Below, one piece after another: positions 33,940-42,617 of a DNA stretch of 64,000 bases. The notes under the pieces were generated by a model. The model made no database searches. It saw nothing but the letters and a program-made list of their open reading frames with translations, and was not told where the DNA came from. This DNA is from Streptomyces sp. H39-S7. Lineage in GTDB: Bacteria; Actinomycetota; Actinomycetes; Streptomycetales; Streptomycetaceae. The DNA is taken from contig NZ_JAPVLU010000002.1 of NCBI RefSeq assembly GCF_027158205.1, forward strand, positions 132,961 to 196,960. The letters run 5' to 3'. Positions within the stretch are counted from its first letter, which is position 1, and each line of letters starts with the position of its first letter. The position numbers and the translations under genes are program-made.

Positions 33940-34998
33940 TCACCGCGCGGTACGGCCGGCGAGGGCCTCCACCGCGGCGGCGACCGCGTCCGGGTGGGAG
34001 ATCATCGCCAGATGGCGGGCCCCCGGGATGAGCGTCGGAGCCGGGGCTCCGACGCGTTCGGCGGTCTCGGCCGGGGTCCGCGCGCTGAACACGTCGTCCC
34101 GCTCGCCGAAGACGACCGCCTTGGGCGGCTCCACCCGGCGCAGCCCCGCCAGCCGGTCCGCGGACATCCCGGGAACGCCCTCGCCGAGCATGCTCCACAG
34201 CGCACCCTCGGCGCCCGCCACCCGCAGCGGCCGCCGCCACTGGTCCAGCCCCGCGCCGTCCAGCCGCGGGCATCCCGGCCCGCACTGGGCGTTGTACACC
34301 GTGCGGATCAGCCAGTCGGAGCCGAGGCCGAGCCGCAGCAGGGTGGTGCGGTACGGGTCGATCAGCACGTAGCGCAGCGCGGGCGGCGGGCCCGCGCCCG
34401 TGTCGAGGGCGTCGCCGTCGAGGAGCATCACCCCGCCGATCCGTCCGGGCGCGCGCAGCGCGGCCTCGGCGACCATCGCCGCGCCGCTGGAGTGGCCGAC
34501 CAGGATCGGGCGCTCGCCGGGACCGCCCAGCCGCACGGCGTCGAGGAAGCCCAGCAACTGCTGCGTGAAGTGGTCGACGGTGTACGGGCCGCTCCGTTCG
34601 CTGTACCCCGAGCCGGTCAGGTCCAGGGCGTACACCCGGTGGTCGCGGGCGAGCAGCGGGGCCAGCCGCGACCAGGTGCCGGCCGACTCGAACGCGCCGT
34701 GCACGAGGACGACCGGCGGGCCCGCCGTCCCCCACGTCTCGTAGCGGGTGTGGATACCGGCCGCCTCCACGTACGTCAGTCCCGGCGGCGGCGCGGCCCG
34801 GTCGGAGGTGAGCCCGTTGTACGCGAACGACGCGGCCGTCACCGCGACCAGCAGCGCGGCACAGACCAGCGCGGTACGCCGGGCCCACCGACGCGGCCGG
34901 GAGCGGGGCGCGGGCGGTGCCGGTGCCGGCTCCTCCGCGGGCGGCGTCCCCGCGAGGACATCCGGCGCGGGCTCTTCGTTCGTGCGCGTGTGATCCAA
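33940..34998 (-). CDS. Membrane-anchored alpha/beta hydrolase
   Basis: A 352-residue protein with a Pro-rich cytoplasmic lead, one N-terminal transmembrane helix (about 42-60, ALVCAALLVAVTAASFAYNG) and an extracytoplasmic alpha/beta-hydrolase domain. Oxyanion region VVLVHGAFESAGTW, nucleophile LVGHSSGAAM (Ser of GHSSG), acid in VFGERDDVFS and catalytic His in IPGARHLAMISHP are seen. The substrate is unknown. The start is a TTG with a weak ribosome binding site, so the true start may be downstream. It is flanked by the conservon at 35170. Confidence 0.78.
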   Translation of the reverse strand: MDHTRTNEEPAPDVLAGTPPAEEPAPAPPAPRSRPRRWARRTALVCAALLVAVTAASFAYNGLTSDRAAPPPGLTYVEAAGIHTRYETWGTAGPPVVLVHGAFESAGTWSRLAPLLARDHRVYALDLTGSGYSERSGPYTVDHFTQQLLGFLDAVRLGGPGERPILVGHSSGAAMVAEAALRAPGRIGGVMLLDGDALDTGAGPPPALRYVLIDPYRTTLLRLGLGSDWLIRTVYNAQCGPGCPRLDGAGLDQWRRPLRVAGAEGALWSMLGEGVPGMSADRLAGLRRVEPPKAVVFGERDDVFSARTPAETAERVGAPAPTLIPGARHLAMISHPDAVAAAVEALAGRTAR

Positions 34999-35169
34999 GG
35001 CGGTTGTCCCGGTCGTCGATGGCCCGGCGGAGGCGGTCCGCCCCGCCGCACCACTCTCGCCTCCGGCCCCGCCCGGCCGCGTCCGGCGCGAGGAGGGGCC
35101 GGCCGTACTCCGGCCACGGCAGCCGGTCCGCGGCGCGTACTCCCGGGGGAGCAGCGCCGCGGCCGGGGC

Positions 35170-36402
35170 CTACCCGTGCAGCCGGACCGGGATCTCCTGC
35201 CAGCCGTAGGCGATGAACGACGGCACCTGCCGCAACTCGTCTGCCTTGGCGGCGAGTTGCAGGTCCGGGAAGCGCTCGAAGAGCGCGGGGAGCGCGGTGA
35301 GGGCCTCCATCCGGGCGAGCGGGGCGCCGATGCAGCGGTGGACGCCGATACCGAAGGCGAGGTGGTCGTCCGACTTCCGCGCGGCGTCGAACTCGGCGGC
35401 GTCCGACCCGTAGTGCTCCGGGTCCTGGCCCGAGGCGGCGTACGTGGTGACGATGGCGTCGCCCGCCGGGATCGTCACGTCCCCGATCGTGATGTCGGAC
35501 ACGGCGAACCGCAGCGGGAGCGAGGCGATCGACGGCGCGACCCGCAGCACCTCGTCGATGACGTTGTCCCAGCCGATCTCGCCGGCGCGGACGGCCGCGA
35601 GCTGGTCGAGGTGCTGGAGCAGCGCCACCACGGCGTTGCCGATGAGGTTGACGGTGGTCTCGAAGCCGGCGCCGATGACGAGGAGCAGGGTGTAGAGCAG
35701 CTCCTCGTCGCTGAGCCGGTCGCCCTCCTCGTCACGGACCTTGATGAGCTCGGTGGTCATGTCGTCGCCGGGGTGGCCGCTCTTGTAGCCGATGAGAGCG
35801 GGCAGCACGGTGCCGATCTGCTGCTGGACGGACGCCGCGTGCTCCGGGCTGGGGTCGGAGGTGTCCATGATGGCCGCGATCAGCCGGCCGGTGTCCTCGC
35901 GCAGATCGTCCGGGACGCCGAAGAGCTCGCAGATCAGCTGCATGGGCAGCGGGTGGGCGTAGCCGGTCCGTACGTCGACCGGTTCGCCCGAGGCACCCGC
36001 GGCTTCGAGCCGGTCGAGGAGTTCGGCGGTGATCGCCTCCACCCGGGCGCGCATCGCCTCGGTGCGCCGCGCGGTGAAGCTGGGGGCGACGAGCTTGCGC
36101 AGCCGGGTGTGGTCGGGGCCGTACGTGGAGAGCATGTTGACCACGCCGACCCAGCCCATGATCCAGCCCCAGGCGGGGTGTTCGCCGATCTCCGGGAAGA
36201 GCGACCAGTGCTTGCGCGGGTCCTTGCTGACCCGGGGGTCCAGGATCAGGGCCTTGAGGGTGTCGTAGCCGGTGGGCGCCCAGGCGGGGATGCCGCCCGG
36301 CAGTTCGACGGCCACCACCGGGCCGAGGGCGCGCAACCGGGCGCTCTCGGCGGGGATGTCGGCACCGAACGGGTCGATGGCCACACGGGGGGACACGGTC
36401 AT
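35170..36402 (-). CDS. Cytochrome P450 (conservon)
   Basis: A 410-residue P450, last gene of the conservon. The ATG at 36402 overlaps the previous stop (ATGA). All hallmarks are intact: I-helix [15 protein letters not shown]-helix EVLR, and the heme box [21 protein letters not shown] with proximal Cys. The N-terminal region and substrate contacts give no specific substrate. Homologues in streptomycete conservons belong to the CYP154/155/157 groups, but I cannot place this one firmly. A partner ferredoxin may be any of the cell's, such as the one at 8329. Confidence 0.92.
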   Translation of the reverse strand: MTVSPRVAIDPFGADIPAESARLRALGPVVAVELPGGIPAWAPTGYDTLKALILDPRVSKDPRKHWSLFPEIGEHPAWGWIMGWVGVVNMLSTYGPDHTRLRKLVAPSFTARRTEAMRARVEAITAELLDRLEAAGASGEPVDVRTGYAHPLPMQLICELFGVPDDLREDTGRLIAAIMDTSDPSPEHAASVQQQIGTVLPALIGYKSGHPGDDMTTELIKVRDEEGDRLSDEELLYTLLLVIGAGFETTVNLIGNAVVALLQHLDQLAAVRAGEIGWDNVIDEVLRVAPSIASLPLRFAVSDITIGDVTIPAGDAIVTTYAASGQDPEHYGSDAAEFDAARKSDDHLAFGIGVHRCIGAPLARMEALTALPALFERFPDLQLAAKADELRQVPSFIAYGWQEIPVRLHG

Positions 36403-37643
36403 GCTCGGTCTCCTGGCTGGTCGGGGGTGCGCGGGGTGAAGCGGACGGGAAGCGCCTTCAAGGAGCGGTGGAACGGCCCCGGGCGCCAGGTGAGGTCCTC
36501 GCGCGGAGTGGTCGCCGTCAGGTCGGGCAGCCACTGGGTGAGCCGCTCGATGGCCTCCGTGGCGATCAGCAGGGCCGACTGCTTGACGGGGCAGGCGTGC
36601 TCGCCGGCCCCCCACGACAGGTGCGAGGCGTCCTTCGGGTGGTGCGTCCCGGCGAACTCCTGCTCCGAGAAGAGCGCCAGCGCGCCGTAGGAGACGACGA
36701 CGGGCACGGCCGCCTGCACCCACACGCCGTGGAAACTCAACGACTCGCGGGCGTAGAGGATGCCGTAGTTCGCCAGGGGGGTCTCGTACCGCAGCACCTC
36801 GACGACGGCTTCCATGACCGGGCGCGAACCGCTGGTCAGCGTCGAGTAGTAGGCGGGGTTGCCGAGGATGCGGGAGAGCGCGTTGGAGACGAGGTTCGCG
36901 CTGGGCTCGTGGCCCGCCCCGAGGGTGAGGAAGACCTGCCAGACGACCTCTTCCGGGGTCAGCTCCAGCGGGTGGTCCAGCAGCCAGCTCGTCAGGTCCT
37001 CGCCGCGCTGCGCGCTCTTGGCGCCGACGAGCCCCATGACGTAACTGCCGTACTCGGCCTCGCCCTGGGCGGAGTCGGCCCCGCCCTCCATCATCTTGCC
37101 GAGCGCCGCTTCGAGCCGCCCGCTCTCGCTGTCCGGCAGCCCGAACAGGTTGTTGAAGATCAGCGACATCAGGGGGCGGGCGAAGTCACCTACGAGGTCG
37201 GCGCTGCCCGCCGGGCCGAACCGGTTCACCAGCACGTCCACCGCGCGGTGCACCCGCTCGCGCAGGTCGTGCGGTTCCACCAGGTCGAAGGCGTCCACCA
37301 GGGTGCGGCGGTAGCGGATGTGCGCGTCGCCGTCGGAGAACAGGGTGTTGGGCCGCCAGCGCATCATGCCGAGGATCGGCGAGTCCTCGGCGACCGTGGC
37401 CTCCCAGGGCCTGGGGTCGTGCGACCAGGTCTCGGGGTCGTGCAGCACCTCCAGCGCGGCGCGGCGGTCGGTGACCACGTACGCGGGGATGCCGGGGCCG
37501 AGTTCGGCCCAGCCGATCGGGCCCTGCGCCTTCAGCGTCGCGTAGTAGGCGTGCGGGTCGGCGGCGAAGCCGTCCTCCCACAGGCGCACCGGCGCGGACA
37601 GCGAGAAGGTCTCGGCGGGGGCAGGGTAGGGAGAGGGGTTCAC
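36399..37643 (-). CDS. Degenerate cytochrome P450 (conservon)
   Basis: A 414-residue P450-like protein. The GTG at 37643 overlaps the GTPase stop by 4 bases. The K-helix ExxR (E282-R285) and the Cys ligand (C351) are present, but the heme box reads [10 protein letters not shown]: the usual Phe seven residues before Cys is Trp and the Gly after it is Val. The I-helix reads [10 protein letters not shown], where the catalytic Thr is replaced by Pro. The PERF-like region also lacks its Arg. It probably binds heme weakly or acts as a ligand sensor. Other conservon P450s are also divergent. Confidence 0.85.
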   Translation of the reverse strand: MNPSPYPAPAETFSLSAPVRLWEDGFAADPHAYYATLKAQGPIGWAELGPGIPAYVVTDRRAALEVLHDPETWSHDPRPWEATVAEDSPILGMMRWRPNTLFSDGDAHIRYRRTLVDAFDLVEPHDLRERVHRAVDVLVNRFGPAGSADLVGDFARPLMSLIFNNLFGLPDSESGRLEAALGKMMEGGADSAQGEAEYGSYVMGLVGAKSAQRGEDLTSWLLDHPLELTPEEVVWQVFLTLGAGHEPSANLVSNALSRILGNPAYYSTLTSGSRPVMEAVVEVLRYETPLANYGILYARESLSFHGVWVQAAVPVVVSYGALALFSEQEFAGTHHPKDASHLSWGAGEHACPVKQSALLIATEAIERLTQWLPDLTATTPREDLTWRPGPFHRSLKALPVRFTPRTPDQPGDRA

Positions 37644-38260
37644 CAGGTCTCCGGACGGTCGCGGGCTATCAGGTGCTGGACGAGGGCGAGCAGCGAGTCG
37701 ATGGAGGAGTTGGCGTCCCGGGCGTCGCAGCTCACCATCGGCGTGCCGGGATCCAGGTCCAGGGAGCGGCGGAGCTGGTCCTCGGTGTAGGACCGCGAGT
37801 CGGGGAACGTGTTGAGCGCCACGGCGTACGGCAGTCCCGTCTCCTCCACCAGGCCGAGGACGTCGAAGGAGTCGTCGATGCGGCGGGTGTCGACCAGCAC
37901 CAGGGCGCCGAGCGCCCCGTAGGCGATGTCCGCCCACAGCGAGCGGAAGCGCTCCTGGCCGGGGGTGCCGAACAGGTACAGCACGACGCCGCCGGCCAGG
38001 CTGACCCGCCCGAAGTCGATGGCGACGGTGGTGGTGGTCTTGTCCCGGACCCCGGCCAGGTCGTCCACCTGGACCGAGGCCTCGGACATGTGCTCCTCGG
38101 TGTGCAGCGGACGGATCTCCGAGACCGAGTCGATCAGCGTGGTCTTGCCCACCCCGAAGGGGCCCGCCACCAGGATCTTCACCAGGTCGCGGGCGCTGTC
38201 CGGCAGGTGCAGGCCGTCGGTGCCGGTGCTGGCGCTACTGCTTGAGGGCGCGGAGGCCAT
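37640..38260 (-). CDS. Conservon GTPase (CvnD-like)
   Basis: A 206-residue Ras-like small GTPase. The P-loop is GPFGVGKTTL (about 33-42) and the switch II box is LFGTPGQERFRSLW. The NKxD motif is degenerate (ALNTFPD). Conservon GTPases work with a kinase-like membrane protein, a roadblock protein and a DUF742 protein, forming a membrane-linked signalling complex reminiscent of eukaryotic G-protein systems. Its start overlaps the DUF742 gene by 26 bases. Confidence 0.93.
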   Translation of the reverse strand: MASAPSSSSASTGTDGLHLPDSARDLVKILVAGPFGVGKTTLIDSVSEIRPLHTEEHMSEASVQVDDLAGVRDKTTTTVAIDFGRVSLAGGVVLYLFGTPGQERFRSLWADIAYGALGALVLVDTRRIDDSFDVLGLVEETGLPYAVALNTFPDSRSYTEDQLRRSLDLDPGTPMVSCDARDANSSIDSLLALVQHLIARDRPETW

Positions 38261-38591
38261 CGGCCACTCTCTTCAACAGGTCGGGGTCGTGCAGGGCGGC
38301 CGGGGGTACGGGCGGGCGGGCGCTCACCAGCCCCAGGTCGATCAGATCTGCGGCGAGGACGCGGACGGCGGAGACCGGCAGTTCCAGCAGGGCCGCGGCC
38401 TCCACCACGGTCAGCGAACCGCCGTTCAGGACCTTGAGCAGCGCGTGCCGGGCGGCGGGGAGCCCGTCGGGGACGTGCTCGTCGCCGGTCAGCAGCGAGA
38501 GACGCTCCAGGCTGTTGCGGGTCGGTCGCGCCACCCCGCCGGTGGACAGATACGCGGGGACCAGGGGGCGGCCGCTCCGGCGGCCCGTCAT
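38235..38591 (-). CDS. DUF742 conservon protein (CvnC-like)
   Basis: A 118-residue protein. MTGRRSGRPLVPAYLSTGGVARPTRNSLERLSLL and HALLKVLNGGSLTVVEAAALLELPVSAVRVLAADLIDLGLV form the DUF742 fold with a winged-helix-like C-terminal half. Its start ATG overlaps the roadblock stop (ATGA). The partner set is kinase-like protein, roadblock protein and GTPase. Confidence 0.92.
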   Translation of the reverse strand: MTGRRSGRPLVPAYLSTGGVARPTRNSLERLSLLTGDEHVPDGLPAARHALLKVLNGGSLTVVEAAALLELPVSAVRVLAADLIDLGLVSARPPVPPAALHDPDLLKRVADGLRALKQ

Positions 38592-39010
38592 ACCGGAGAG
38601 CCGCCATCGATTCCCCGGGGCGCGGCGGCCATCGCCTTCTCGCCGAGCCGCGCCACCTGCGAGTGCACCCGGTGGGCGAGCAGGTCGAGCCGTACCTCCG
38701 GGTCGCCGAAGGCGGCCACGACGGTGCCGTGCGTGGTGGGCGCGACCAGGATGTAGCCGTGGTCCGACTCGATGACGATCTGGCGGATCTGCGCGTCGTT
38801 CCGGTCGGCGAAGGCCGCGGCGGCGGCCCGGCACGCACCCTGCACCGTGCTGGTGATCGCGGCGGTGCGCTCGGCGGTGGCCTGGGACAGTTCCGCGGAG
38901 AATCCGGAGACCAGCCCGTCCCGGGTGAGCAGGACGGCCGCCCGGACGTGCGGGATCTCCAGGATCGGGTCGAGCACCCACGCCGTGTCACCGGCTTCTC
39001 GGCTGGTCAT
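38588..39010 (-). CDS. Roadblock/LC7 conservon protein (CvnB-like)
   Basis: A 140-residue roadblock-domain protein: AWVLDPILEIPHVRAAVLLTRDGLVSGFS, AERTAAITSTVQGACRAAAAAF, and HGYILVAPTTHGTVVAAFGDP. Proteins of this fold regulate small GTPases. The ATG at 39010 overlaps the kinase-like gene stop by 4 bases and the stop overlaps the DUF742 start. Confidence 0.93.
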   Translation of the reverse strand: MTSREAGDTAWVLDPILEIPHVRAAVLLTRDGLVSGFSAELSQATAERTAAITSTVQGACRAAAAAFADRNDAQIRQIVIESDHGYILVAPTTHGTVVAAFGDPEVRLDLLAHRVHSQVARLGEKAMAAAPRGIDGGSPV

Positions 39011-40398
39011 CGCGCGTCGTTCCCTTCGGTTTCGAGTGCGGATCGGGCGGCGGCGGTGCCGGACTGCAGGGCTCCGAGCGCGGCGGCCGCCTCCTCGGGG
39101 GTCCGCTCCCGGGCCCGCGGCGCGGCCGGCGCGGCCGGCTCCTCGGGCCTGACGTGGGCGGTCGCGGCATCGGCGCGGACCCGGCGGCGGCGCTGCGGCA
39201 GGACCTCGCCGTCCGGCGCGGGCTCGTGGATGACGGCGGGGCGCGCGGCGACGGGAGCGGCCGGCAGCGCCTTGGCGTGTGTCACGCGCTCCGCCGGCGC
39301 CTCCGGGCGGGTGGAGCGCGGGGTGCTGGCCGCGGGCGGCCGCTCGGCCGGGTCGATCTTGCTGAGCAGGTGGTTCTTGACGAGCAGAACCGCGCGGACG
39401 CCGCCGTAGGGCGACGGCGACGACAGGTCGACGGCGAGGTCGAACTTCCGGGTCAGCTGGCCGATCGCGGCCAGCCCCATCCGGGGCGGGTCGCCCAGCT
39501 CGGACAGCAGGATCGGGTCGCGTCCCGCCACCATCCGCTGGGCGTAGGCCCGTTCGTCCGTGGCCATGCCGACCCCGGAGTCGTCGATGGTGATCGAGAC
39601 GCCGTGGTGGGCGCGTTCGAGGTGGACCACGACCTCGGTGTCCGGGGCGGAGTGCCGCAGCGCGTTGTCGAGGAGTTCGGCGACGATGATCGCGACGGGT
39701 TCCACGGCGTGCGAGACGAGCGCCATGCCCGGCTCCAGGTGGTTGTTGATCTGCACCCGGTGGTAGCCGACGAGCCGGGACTGGCCGCCGGTCACCGCCT
39801 CCACCAGGTGGGACTCCTCGCGGGCCAGCCCCACCCAGGCCCCGCACACCACGGCGGTGACCTGCGCGCGCCGCAGCGACTGCTCGTTCTCGTGGTCGAG
39901 GGCGAACAGGGTCTGCGACAACTCCGGGTCGTCGTAGTGCTCCTGCATGCCCCGCAGCACGTCCTGCAGCCGGTACAGCCCGGCCTGGATGTCCCGGGTG
40001 GCGCCGCGCATGCCCGCGCGGGCGGCCGCGTCGACCCGCCGGCGTTCCTGCGCCATGGCGGTCAGCAGTCCGTCCAGGATGCTGTCCAGGCCCGCGCCGA
40101 CCGGGGTGCCGTCGACCTCGGGGTGGAGGGGTCCCGGCACCTGGATGTGCGGGTGGGCGGCGCGGGTGGCCTCGGCGGGCATGCGCTGGTTCGCCAGGTG
40201 GACGATCTCGGCGGTGAACGCGTCGGAGGAGCGGCCGAGTTCCTGCCGGGCGCCGTCCAGATGGGAGCGCAGGGCGGCGATCTCCTCGCCCTGCCGGGCC
40301 TGATGACGGCGCGAGCGCAGCAGCCCGCCCCCCAGGACGAACGCCAACACGGTCCCGGCGGCCAGGCCGCCGGCGGCCAGGTCCGGTATCTCGATCAT
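39007..40398 (-). CDS. Conservon sensor kinase-like protein (CvnA-like)
   Basis: A 463-residue protein with one N-terminal transmembrane segment (about 6-27) and almost no outside part, unlike conservon kinases with a large extracytoplasmic domain. H169 in FALDHENEQSLRRAQ sits where a dimerisation/phosphoacceptor helix is expected. The ATPase domain has E241-N245 (ELLDNALRHSAP), DDSGVGM (272-278) and MGLA (307-310). The Pro/Ala-rich C-terminal 120 residues are low-complexity. The ATG at 40398 was chosen as the family start; 33 upstream residues were dropped. First gene of the six-gene unit. Confidence 0.9.
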   Translation of the reverse strand: MIEIPDLAAGGLAAGTVLAFVLGGGLLRSRRHQARQGEEIAALRSHLDGARQELGRSSDAFTAEIVHLANQRMPAEATRAAHPHIQVPGPLHPEVDGTPVGAGLDSILDGLLTAMAQERRRVDAAARAGMRGATRDIQAGLYRLQDVLRGMQEHYDDPELSQTLFALDHENEQSLRRAQVTAVVCGAWVGLAREESHLVEAVTGGQSRLVGYHRVQINNHLEPGMALVSHAVEPVAIIVAELLDNALRHSAPDTEVVVHLERAHHGVSITIDDSGVGMATDERAYAQRMVAGRDPILLSELGDPPRMGLAAIGQLTRKFDLAVDLSSPSPYGGVRAVLLVKNHLLSKIDPAERPPAASTPRSTRPEAPAERVTHAKALPAAPVAARPAVIHEPAPDGEVLPQRRRRVRADAATAHVRPEEPAAPAAPRARERTPEEAAAALGALQSGTAAARSALETEGNDAR

Positions 40399-40602
40399 CG
40401 AATGGACCTCAGGGAGATCAGGGAGCGAGGGAAGTGGTGCGGATCCGCCCCGAAAGCGGATCCGCACAGTACACACCGCGACCGACCGGTCCCGCACTGT
40501 TTTGGGAGAAGATCCTTTCGAATTTGGCCGACTGGGGACATGTTCTGTCCGAAGTGTCGGACTGCGCCTCGAAGTTGTTACCCAGCGGTCGGGGCTCCGG
40601 AC
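40399..40602. other. Upstream region of the conservon
   Basis: About 200 bases that include the conservon promoter. The stretch 40495-40575 is clearly AT-richer than its surroundings and contains no gene. A firm promoter could not be picked. Confidence 0.4.
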
Positions 40603-41550
40603 CTAGTGGGCCTCGTCCAGCGCGGCCAGCAGGCGCATCAGGGAGCCGCCCAGGCCCCACTGCTCGGCGAGGGATTCGAGGACCTCGGGGTCGGCCGGCT
40701 CGTGGGGGAGGGCCGGGTCGAACGCGGGAAGGGGAACGTCGGGGGCGACCGTGACGACCTTGGGGGCGACGTCCAGGTACGCCGAGGCCTGCACGATCCC
40801 CTTGCGCTTCGCGGGCGTGAGCTTGGAGACCGGGTCCGCGGCGGCACGCCGCACGCCCGCGAGGTCGCCGTACTCGTTGATGAGCTGCGCCGCGGTCTTC
40901 TCGCCGATGCCCTTCACCCCCGGAAGGCCGTCGCTGGCGTCACCGCGCAGCGCCGCGAAGTCGGCGTACTGGTCGGCGCGGACACCGTAGCGTTCGCGGA
41001 TGACGTCCTCGGTGATGAGGTCGCAGTCGCCGACGCCCTTGCGGGGATAGAGCACCCGCACGCCGCGGGCGTCGTCGACGAGCTGGAACAGGTCGCGGTC
41101 GCCGGTGACGATGTCCACCGACCACAGGGCCTGGCCGGCGAGGGTGCCGATGACGTCGTCCGCCTCGTAGCCCGCGACGCCGACGCGCGCGATGCCGACG
41201 GCGTCGAGCACGGCCTCGATGACGGGCACCTGCGGGGAGAGTGTGTCGGGGATCTCCTCGGTGTCCGGACCCGACGCGCCCTCGGGCGCCTCCTGCGCGA
41301 CGCGGTGCGCCTTGTAGGAGGGGATGAGGTCGACCCGCCACTGCGGCCGCCAGTCGGCGTCCATGCAGGCGACGAGCTCGTCGGGGCTGTGGTCGACGAC
41401 CAGGCGGGTGATGAAGTCCAGCAGTCCGCGCACCGCGTTGACGGGCGTCCCGTCGGGTGCCTTCACCGACTCCGGGACGCCGAAGTAGGCGCGGAAGTAC
41501 AGGCTCGCGGTGTCGAGCAGGAGCAGCTTGTTCGGGCGCGCGTCAGTCAC
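40603..41550 (-). CDS. 5'-3' exonuclease (PolI N-domain/FEN-like)
   Basis: A 315-residue flap-endonuclease fold enzyme. The metal ligands are in LLLLDTASLYFRAYFG, the ACMDADWRPQWR box, AGYEADDVIGTLAGQAL and IVTGDRDLFQLVDD. The helix-hairpin-helix is GDASDGLPGVKGIGEKTAAQLINEYGDL. It resembles the 5' nuclease domain of DNA polymerase I as a stand-alone gene, with a probable role in RNA primer or flap removal. It is divergent from the importer gene at 41733. Confidence 0.92.
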   Translation of the reverse strand: MTDARPNKLLLLDTASLYFRAYFGVPESVKAPDGTPVNAVRGLLDFITRLVVDHSPDELVACMDADWRPQWRVDLIPSYKAHRVAQEAPEGASGPDTEEIPDTLSPQVPVIEAVLDAVGIARVGVAGYEADDVIGTLAGQALWSVDIVTGDRDLFQLVDDARGVRVLYPRKGVGDCDLITEDVIRERYGVRADQYADFAALRGDASDGLPGVKGIGEKTAAQLINEYGDLAGVRRAAADPVSKLTPAKRKGIVQASAYLDVAPKVVTVAPDVPLPAFDPALPHEPADPEVLESLAEQWGLGGSLMRLLAALDEAH

Positions 41551-41614
41551 GCGGCCAGCATGGCACGCCCGCGGCGGCGGATCCCGTGGCGCTGCTGTGG
41601 GGCACGGGGTGAAA

Positions 41615-41630
41615 GGTGACCTGAGTCACC
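41615..41630. promoter_or_regulatory. Palindrome upstream of the osmoprotectant importer
   Basis: GGTGAC-CTGA-GTCACC is a perfect dyad 102 bases before the ATPase start, in the divergent gap. It is followed by AT-rich sequence with two TGGTT units. It could be an operator for either side. Confidence 0.5.
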
Positions 41631-41732
41631 GTTTGGTTTGGTTCGGCCGATCGCGGGCAGCGGCGGGTCTTGAAGTGAGCGACCCACAAGCGGGGGCTGT
41701 GCGTCGCTCTTCCTGCGAGCCGTGAGGTATTT

Positions 41733-42617
41733 GTGTCGAGGCTGCAAGTCGAGCATCTGTACAAGGTCTTCGGGCGACAACCCGAAGCAGCGGTCCGCCG
41801 GCTGGAAGCCGGTGCGGACCGGGACGAGCTGCGTGAGGACGGCGTCACAGCCGCCGTCATCGACGCCTCGTTCGAGGTACAGGAGGGCGAGGTCTTCGTC
41901 GTCATGGGCCTGTCCGGGTCGGGCAAGTCCACTCTCCTGCGCACGCTCAACGGGCTCCTTCCGCCCACGGCGGGGCGGGTCCTCTTCGACGGCCAGGACC
42001 TCACCGCCCTGAACGACACAGAACTGCGCCGCGTGCGCTCGCACAGCATCAGCATGGTCTTCCAGCACTTCGCGCTCTTCCCGCACCGCAGCGTGCTGGA
42101 GAACGCGGCCTACGGCCTCGAGGTGCAGGGCGTCGCCCGCGCCGAGCGCGAGCGCCGGGCCGCCGAGGCACTGGAGCTGACCGGACTCGGCGGCTGGGAG
42201 AAGTCCTGGCCCGACGAACTGTCCGGCGGTATGCAGCAGCGCGTGGGCCTGGCCCGCGCGCTCGCCACCGAGGCCCCCGTCCTGCTGATGGACGAGGCGT
42301 TCAGCGCGCTGGACCCGCTGATCCGCCGCGAGATGCAGCAGCAGCTGGTGGACCTGCAGAAGACCCTGCGCAAGACCATCGTCTTCATCACGCACGACCC
42401 CCACGAGGCGGTGCGCCTCGGGAACCGGATCGCGGTCATGCGCGACGGCCGGATCGTGCAGAACGGCACCGTCGAGGAGCTGCTGCTGCGGCCCGCCGAC
42501 TCCTACGTCGCCTCCTTCATGGAGGACGTGGACCGCGGCCGGGTGCTGGCCGACGTGGGCGCGAGCCCCTCCGGTACCCCGGGCAAGACCCTCGGAAAGG
42601 AGTCGGCCGGTGCCTAG
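41733..42617 (+). CDS. proV: Glycine betaine/osmoprotectant ABC transporter ATPase, lacking CBS domains
   Basis: A 294-residue ATPase of the OpuAA/ProV type. LYKVFGRQPEAAVRRLEAGADRDEL and VIDASFEVQEGEVFVVMGLSGSGKST are typical of this subfamily. Signature ELSGGMQQRVGLARAL and Walker B VLLMDEAFSALDPL are intact. OpuAA and ProV proteins are usually about 400 residues with a C-terminal CBS pair that senses ionic strength; here the protein ends about 30 residues after the ATPase core, so that sensor is missing. The GTG start overlaps no other gene; the stop overlaps the permease start. Confidence 0.92.
   Translation: MSRLQVEHLYKVFGRQPEAAVRRLEAGADRDELREDGVTAAVIDASFEVQEGEVFVVMGLSGSGKSTLLRTLNGLLPPTAGRVLFDGQDLTALNDTELRRVRSHSISMVFQHFALFPHRSVLENAAYGLEVQGVARAERERRAAEALELTGLGGWEKSWPDELSGGMQQRVGLARALATEAPVLLMDEAFSALDPLIRREMQQQLVDLQKTLRKTIVFITHDPHEAVRLGNRIAVMRDGRIVQNGTVEELLLRPADSYVASFMEDVDRGRVLADVGASPSGTPGKTLGKESAGA

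Noticed and set aside
36399..37643. Frameshift or pseudogene call for the degenerate P450
   Set aside because: The frame is intact over its full length with overlapping start and stop codons, so it is a divergent but expressed gene.
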